Assembly: GCA_032358255.1 (NCBI GenBank)
Contig: JAULBX010026053.1
Span: forward strand, 1-52,738
DNA length: 52,738 nucleotides
DNA from: Heterotrichella gracilis
Lineage: Eukaryota > Sar > Xanthophyceae > Tribonematales > Xanthonemataceae
Direction of reading: 5' to 3'
Shown: positions 37,801 to 46,800 of the stretch, piece by piece
How positions within the stretch are numbered: position 1 is the stretch's first letter
Layout: each line of letters starts with the position of its first letter
Position numbers and translations under genes: made by a program
Notes under the pieces: generated by a model
What the model was told of the DNA's origin: nothing
Database searches by the model: none
What the model saw: only the letters and a program-made list of their open reading frames with translations

Positions 37801-40800
37801 AAAAAACATGAGTGCACAATGGGAAGACCCTTATTATTCAGAGGTTGTGTGATCAGCTTGTACAAACAACTGCAGTGAAGGCCACGATCCTTCAAATTGC
37901 AACCCATATGTTCCAGGTGTCTCAAACAACGTTCTGGAGCCAGTTGTATTGCTGTAACACCCCATGTGCAAACTCATACGGCCACGCATAGAAACCTGCA
38001 CATAGCTATGCTGTTGATGACAAAACGCCCATAGGCCAGCCCTCAAAAGTCCATGTTGTGGGTGAGGTCTTGGGTTCAAATATAGCGCGCATGTGTGTGT
38101 GGGGGGGGGGGTGGGGTAAGGTAGGGGGGTTCTAGTCAGTCAGGCGGATCTATTAGGAATAACAGAACAGAATTATAATGGAAGCCCGTCGATGCTAGCA
38201 GGGATTTACAGTAGCGATTTTCCTCCCTTCGACACATGATTAGGGGTTTACCACTTACCGTAGCCACTGGCTGATGCATTTCTTTTCTAGATACACGATA
38301 AGGATTTCCCAGTACTTTCAGGCAAATAGTGGGTTTTTGTATGCTAACTGTAGATAACAGGGCGTTTTTTTGGCTTGTTTCCGCCGCCCTTTCTTGAGAC
38401 AGCCACTGATTTATAAGGATGCCGCAGGACCCAAGGGCCTGCCATACTCAACTTTCAGGAGGCGTAAGAAAACACCTTCTCACAACACTGGAGACAATAA
38501 ATGTGTCTGCACATGTCACATCTTGCACACAGCACTGAATGACTACATTTGAAAAGTTGGATGATGACTAAAACTTACCTACAAAGACATACAGACTGGG
38601 TGAGGTGTTTGCTCAGTTGAGCACAAACTCTCCCATGCATTAGAACAGCCTTGGGGAGTAGACTCCCTATCTGTTGTATTTGTTCAGCACCTCAAGGCCC
38701 ACAGCACCTTTGCCAATTGGACACCTGCATCGCCCCTTCTCAAGCGCCTTGGCCATTTACATCCTTAATTAACCATTTAATTAGTTATATCCATACTCGG
38801 GTTAACTTTTTTAATTCAAGACAAATCTGATGTTGATCACCTTGTTTGTTGCCAACAAATATCTCAGCAGCTGTGGGAAAAGAGTCCTCATCGAATAAAG
38901 ACGTGTTGTACAAATCGGAGCAGGGGGTCTTTGAATTCATGCTTAGCCACCAGTGTGCAGTAAAGAGGATGCTACTCTTTGAGGGGCCAAGTGAGAAGTG
39001 CCAGAAGTACTTACTGAAGTGCAAGTGTGACCACCCTGAGTAACAACTCTAGGAGGATAGCTCTTGCTTACCACATGGGGCATGCATAGCTGCAACCTTA
39101 TGCATAAATAGTAATGTACTGATGGTTTTATTGAACAATGTTATTATGATATGAATCTATAGGGGGTGGGTCGGTATTCCAAGGTAAGTTTTTGAAACAG
39201 AATTGGCATGGGTATGAATTTTTCATTTTCCTGGTGAGCCCTGAGATATCTAATATATCTTCCAACAACTCTTAAGTCACAACAATATCTGGCGTGAAGG
39301 CAAGATATGAGCACCGGCTCCAAGACAAAGAAACATTACATTTGGGACCAGCTGCACAGGTGATCAAACACACAATCAATAACAAAATGGATTTGCTTTT
39401 GCCTTACCGCTTTCAAGTCCATTTTCAAGGGGCTGGTAAGCACTAGTGATGTTTGATCTGCCCAGCTTCCGGCTATTGTAGAGTATGCACCTAGCACACA
39501 TTGCATGCCATGTACAAAGCCAGCTGCTGGAAAGAGGATGATACCTTGTACCTGCATGATTGACCAATGTCAATGTAAGTTCCCATGTTACAAATAAGTA
39601 CACAGATGTTGATAGTTTCGCGGACAAACTTTGACAAACCACACTTTCCTTTACAGCACCCTGCAACTTTCCAAGAAGTCAAATTATTTTAAGCTGAATT
39701 ATAAGGTTTCAAAGCCCTACTTCTCCAACCATCCACCAAACCGAGCAAGGTGCAAAAGAACTGCGCATGGAGGAAACACACATGGCTACATGGGATTGTG
39801 CTACTCAGCAGCCAGCTTTTGTTGTCTGCAACTTCTGTTGCCACTGGCAAATTAGTGTAACAGCAAATAATGCAAATATGTACTATTTAGACGCTATGCA
39901 CGTTTTTTCTCGTAAATGTTTGCCGTACCATGCCACGTAGAATATTAACTGATGCAACATCTTGTTAGAATAAGCAAAGTCTATGTGCAAAGATCATGCC
40001 ATTCATAATAACAATGGCAAAGTCCCATCATAATCAGCTAGATGATAGTCTACCCCCTCAATGCACAAAAAAATGAAGCAGCACCTGGTGGTCTTTGACC
40101 CATTGAGCGATCTGGCAGTTACGCAGGTCAAGCATCATCACAGATTCATTTCTTTGATAGCTTATGAAGGACAGACATAACTCTCCAGGCTCGCCACCAA
40201 GCCAACACATGTGGTTACGGAAGTACTGGACACGACGTTTGTTTGTCATTGCATAGGTATGAGTGCTTAAAGTGGCATCTGATAGCTGCTGTATGATGAC
40301 ATGTGCATTGCTTCCTTGAAATGCAAAAGCACTGACTCCTATCTGCCTGTGGATGTGCCTTGTGTGGCAGACAGCAGCAGCAGGGGCCCCACGTAAGATT
40401 TGTACTGGTGGCACTGCTGGTGACTGCAGGATGTAAGGATTGATGGACGCCAGATGTGAAATGCTTGGCACAATTAACTGGTTCAGTGCCATTGTGCTCA
40501 TAAACATAGACACAGCTCCAGCCGATGTCTCACTGTGCCCAAACTTGCTTTTGCAAGCTGAGAAGGTTAGTACGTCTCCTGTGGCAAGCACACAATCCAA
40601 ACAACTTTGTCCTGGACCTTTCTGGGCTGACATCTCCAGACCGATATCAAGGTCCTTTACTGACAGCGTGCTTATTAATTTACATAATTCCTGACCATCA
40701 AGGTACGCATATCAAGCATGTCCCTAACTCTGTAACCATGACTAACGCAAATGCCATAGCAAACAATTTCCACAAAGATGTACTACTGAACTAGGGTGAC

Positions 40801-43800
40801 ATGGGTGGAGTATACCTATAAATGGCCTACATATGCCATGCGCAACCCCATATGATTTTCTTGATGCCAGTTCTTGCATAAAAGGATTGCATGGGGTTGC
40901 CCATGGCAGGGGATAGTGAAAAGCAGGAGTGCATTGCCATGATGCGGCCTCATTCGGTGGGTGCATCCCATCTAGGGCAGGCTTAAAACTGCACCTGTAT
41001 CACTTGTTCACGCACTTGTGTGCTGTATGTACTTTTTACTTAACAGTGCAGAACGCACGTATGTTTGCTTTCATATGTAAAAGGCAATTAAATACGCAGG
41101 CAGGTGGCAGCTTATCCCATACACGTGTTGGCCCTCGCAGTCTTTTGTTCGCCATTTTTACGGTGGGTTTACTTCCCACGCATAGCGCACATATTTGTGG
41201 TCAACTTTGATTGGAAAGGTTGAACAACTCACCAGAATTGTCTACAGCTAATCTTTTAATAGCGGATACTTCAATGGGGTCTCCCAGAGCTGTGCCTGTA
41301 CCATGTAACTCGATCCAGTCGTTTATGTGTTTGGCAGCATGCCGTGCTTGCTGCAAGACCTGTTGTTGTGACGGACCATTAGGTGCTGTAAGTGAACTTG
41401 ATCTTCCATCTTGGTTGCATGCACTTTTAACAACCACAAAACCTGATGGAACTGGTGGCAGATTAGTACTGGCAGCTTGCAACTCCAGCTTATTGTGAGC
41501 TTCTTCTCTTTGTTGTTGTGCCCTGAATTATCAACCAAATTTTACTCAGTCAATGGAGCTTCCAGATGCTGCCCACCTTGCAGCATTGCTTGCTGTATGT
41601 CATGATTGCCCCCCTCCCCCCTTACCCCACACAATGAGTTTGTGCTCATTAAATGGCATGTTTAAATATGTATACCTTGGTTGTGCAACAGTGATTCGTA
41701 TTCCTTTGCAAAATGCACAGCGGGATTATATGATACCTGAGCAGTACAGCCACTACAGCTTCAGATCTTCCATAGCCATCAGCAGCCGCGCTCAAAGTCT
41801 TACATCTCCCATCCTTTGCAAGCATGCCAGCAGTGGCAAATAGGTGTGACACTTCTGCTTGCATTGGAACATTTGTGCCAGCAACTATTCCTCCTGTAAG
41901 TTGTGCTGGCAATCGATGTAGTTCACTGACTGTTATATGCAAGGCTGTCAACGATGAAGAGCATGCTGTATCAATGCTGAGTGATGGTCCCTGCAGTCGA
42001 CAGTAAGCCATTTGTTTACGCAAAATGAATGAAACCCTATTTTTCTGAAGGATAGATGCTCTTTAACAGATATTGCACAACATCATACACAACTAAAGCC
42101 TACAGATTGTTCTTAGGGCGGCTCATATACTATATGCATGATGTCGACTTGTAAATCTAGCGCAGTAATTAGAGGGTTGAGATACAAAGTAGCAATTTAG
42201 GTTTTGACAAACAGCCTCAAGGAAAAAGTACATCAATTAGATAATTTGAAAGGTTACTTGCACATGGTTAAGCGTGCTTGTGCTGTAGAACAGATCCTTC
42301 TGTCAAAAGAGGCCAGGATTAGCCGCCTAATGCCACAAGGATGTAAACAAACCCATCACCCAGAAACAAAATCATGTTTGTTTTGTGTATGCTAACCTAA
42401 AAATGCACAAGCTGAAAATTTGTGTATTTTTGGATGGAGTCAACAAGTATGTACGACCTATGGTAGCTACCTTGAAGTCATACACATACGCTATCCTCCC
42501 AGCAGCCACGCTCGTGGCACGAGCTGTTGCCCAGTAGCTTGATGCAATGTCCCTTTCTACGTGCCATGAAAGTTCTGGATCGTTCAATCTTGATACACCG
42601 ACTGCTACCATGGTCTGGATTAGCTCGTTGGTCTGGTATGTTCTGGTGCACTCCAATACCTCCTGCAAAAGATATGTTGCCATGCTGTTACCATAATTGG
42701 ATAGTGTCACAAAAGCAGCAGACAGCATTGTCCATGGCAGTGCTATTGATTCATAGAATTGGCATGTTTGGAACCAGATGTGGCAGGGTGCATTGGCTTT
42801 GTCATAGCAAGTGAAACCTACCTCCAGAAGCATCCTTTGTTGTGGGTCAATGACCTTTGTTTCCTCATGAATAATATTGAATAATTCGACATCAAACAAG
42901 GCCCAGTGGAACAGAAAGTTCCCAAAACGGAAAACAGCAAGCTTAGTCTGATCATCACAGTTCCAACGACTGAGCGGCACTGTGCTAACAGCGTCGATAT
43001 CCGTCACAGGGTGTCTGATGGATACCTCTGATAGTGTGCCTTTTGGAATTTTGTGTGCCCAGCTTTCCCCCAAAATGATTGGCATATCCATCCTGCAAGA
43101 TGTTCGCTTTCCTAGGTATTTTGTGCAAGGCAGTGAGATGTTGAGATTAACCTATTGATATTTGATTTACGACTTTTCATGTGACCTAGATATGGCTAAA
43201 TACTGTGAATCAAACATGCCTCTCATTGCCCCATCCCCCAGCCCTCTTTCATCACTGGTAAGCGGTGGTTTATGTACTTATACATGTTGCAAAAGAACAG
43301 GGGTGTCACAGAAGGAGAAGACTATGCTCCGTTGATCTATCCTTCATGTTGTATTAGTCTGCCAGGAGTACATCTATAAAATTTGGAGTACAACCCTTGC
43401 TCAATCCACACATGCTACTTAATGGATTTGCTAGTTTGCTGTATACATACACTGCTGATGTGCACCAACTACACCAACATATCATGCATAAACTCGGCGA
43501 CACTTGACTCTTTTCGTGATCTATCTCGTTTAAGCCCATTTTGCCACTTGCCGGGGATATCTAAATAAAGATTCTGAAGGTGGATTGTCCTGGTGTGGCA
43601 AAATTCCCCGGCTAAAGTAAGAAGGTAGCGGAAGTTGGTTTCCGGATATACCCCTTAAAAATCATAAAACAGCCTTGATAGTTGTCACAAAAGTGTTAGA
43701 GGATCTTATTTTGAAATAACAACGACATGTCTGAAGTGTGCAAAGTCCGGGATTGTGCATATCACAAACTATGCAGTTCAACTGCCTGTTCTGCTACACA

Positions 43801-46800
43801 TGCACATATAAAACCCCGTTTTTGCCATAGCCACCTTGTATATCAGCTCGTGTAAGTAAAATCATAAGCATTTTAATAATTGAGTACACATTCGTGATCA
43901 ACATGACCCAAACATCATGTTACGATTATGAGGATTCAATTTGAACACCTTTGTGTTTGTTAGTGATTTATTCGAAATTTAAAGAGGGAAACTACTGCAT
44001 TCTCACTCTTGCCGGAGATTCTGGCACTCCAGGAAAATCCAGAAGTTGTAACCTGTATGAGTTGGTATTTGCATTTTCTGGGCAAGAGGCCCAACCGACA
44101 TAGATCACAGAAAAAAGTCAAATACGGCTGAGGTGTTCCCACTTTGCAGCAACTACAAGTCTTGGGACATTAAGTGAGCATTGCAAAGCTTCTTTTGGTA
44201 TCCCAACACATGCATGCCAGTACACACCACAGATACCTTCCTTCCCAGCCAACTTATGATATTTGATGTTCAAATTGTGTTTGTTGGCACTTGTACACTG
44301 TACAGGTGCAGAGATCATTTTACCACGAATGCATGATCCATGCTAATGGAATACATATTGTGACTGTCCTCTGTATTGTGGAAAGCCACTATTTGACTCA
44401 TACTGCTGGAATGTTGGGACGGAATTAAGACCTTGTGTGGGGGATGAGCACATAGCTTGATCGCGCACCTTTCATGCAGACCAACTCTTTGGACGATGCT
44501 TGCTTCCAGAGTCTGGCTGTGGACAACCGTGTCCTCGGGTTCAACCCCAAGCTTCAAACAGCCACATATAAATGTGCCCATGCTGCTGACAGTTGGGTAA
44601 TCGTATAAAATTGTGGCTGGAAGTTGGCAACGGAAAACCTCCTCTAACCTGTTTTGAAGTTGTATAGCACCTGCAAGGGGTAATCAGGAAAAACCTTTTC
44701 TGCAGTTTGCTTGTTGTATTCTGGCTGTATACCACCAAGATTGGTGACAACTGCAGAGGACAATTGTAAAGGACTGCAGCATACTCAATCCAGCTGCAAT
44801 CCGCCATCTTGACAAAGTGGCCACATTGAAATAAAAGAGTCACGGCAGAAGCCGTGGCATGTTGACAGTCCTATGCTGGTCACGGGACTGCTTACGGGGC
44901 TTAAACTTTGAATATGTTCATTTTGTTCTCACGGCATGTATATATGGAAGGCGGCTTTTGCACACCAAAACATCATCCGGCGCACGCAATACAACCTTGA
45001 ACAGGACACTGTCATAAATTATAATAAAATATTTTTTTCTCATTTTACTTCAAAATACATGTCGATGGGGATTATGCGGAAACGGGCACGGTGCGACACA
45101 TGTGTGCCTGCACACAAGGGTCACCCTGCATGTTGTTATAGGGAATTGTGCTTCCATTGCGGCAACGTTGGCATATAGCGCTTGTGAGGCAGCTCGTTGT
45201 TTTGGGTGCTTTTCACTCTCCAACTCTGCCTGAGGATCAAGACATTTGATGCGCACTTTGCCCGGCTGTGGAGGTCTCGGCCATTTTGATCAGAGAAACA
45301 AATGTCGGCCTTTCATGTCAAAATACCATCTGTTGACTCACACCAACGGAGGGCAGGTTGCATTCTATTGGACAACATTAGAATGCAACCTGTCTGATTC
45401 TATATTGCATTCTAATGGTGTTCCAGCTGTACAGTAAATTAAGTAAAGTAAAATGGGGTCACCACAACTCACAATGTGGATACCATGTAACACAACTGTT
45501 TTGGGGTTAGTGAGCTACAGGCCTATAGTACAGCGGTCTGGATGCCTGTTACTAAAATTGGCTTCTGGCACAAGCAGGTACAGGATGTTGTTAATAATTT
45601 TCCAGGTTGAGAAACCACACTATTGCCAAAGCAGTTAATAACCCATCGAGTGCAGTGGGTGGATCAATGTACTTGAATGGGTAATATACACTATCACATG
45701 CATCTTATATATCTAAGTGCATGCTCACGTCTTGGCTTACAGTATATGCACCCAGATATGCACCTACCCAATGAGTCTACGCCAGATTCCGAAACAACTG
45801 TTGCTGCATGCACTTCGGTAGAGTTTGTGAGCTGCCTGATTTCTTGGATAATCATGTTGTTGATGTCTTGTTTACTCATTTGATTTATTGTCGGTAATGT
45901 GTTGGTTTCTACAGTGAATTTGTGTAGCCGTTGACTTGTACCCTCCAGTGCGACTTGTTGGGATTTCCACATGACACTTTTATACAAGTCGTGCTGCTGG
46001 GGTACAACACGGATCCTGCATCCGAATGGATGGGTTAAGTGAGAGGAAGGCAAACAGTCAGCAAATGCCAGCAGCAAAAATGTTTCCATGGTGTCACAAT
46101 GAATCCGACTAAATATCTATACCACCATTCCCGTTTGAAGTGGCCAATACAACTTCACTGTTGGCAATCACTTGCAACAACGTGTGACCAAATGCGGACA
46201 CAAAATTTGAGGCACAGCAACCTTGAAAGTGCTGTGAAGTGCAAGTGTGAAACATAAAAGCCAAAGCTAGATCGTCACACCTGTCCCAAATGAAATCATT
46301 AAGCAAGACCACGCCAGACATGGCAATGGTTGTGCTAAGCAGTTGTAGGCCTGTTTCTGGCAACAGCATGTTCATTCCCATCTGCTGCATTGCTTTCTCT
46401 TGAATGTGCTGTGCAGCCATGCCTACTTTGCCCCATGGGCCCCATTGCAAACTGATGCTTGGAACACCCTTAATTGCACATCAAATACATGGTTACAAAC
46501 CACACCTAGAGTAGCAACTGCTTTAATGATGATGGGTGCATTGCAATGACTATTGGACAGTAACTGTCTGCTTCATTGTCACATACAATCATGGCATTGA
46601 TGTACAACATGCATGCTGTCTTGTGGCAAAACAAGCTTGGTTAGCTACACCACAGCACAGCAGATTACAAAACTACAGTGTCATGCATGTAACTCACCCA
46701 TTGATTTTGTTGCAAAGAGTAAGCATCTAAGACTGAGTTAGCTGCACTGTAGGCAATCTGACCAGCGGATCCTAAATAGCTGGCAATGGATGAAAACGAC

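Noticed and set aside
37822-37995. Possible extra DH1 exon ([12 protein letters not shown]) after a good acceptor
   Set aside because: The exon at 35264 joins 39408 in phase and supplies the next hotdog strand directly. The candidate has no clear donor and hits a stop.
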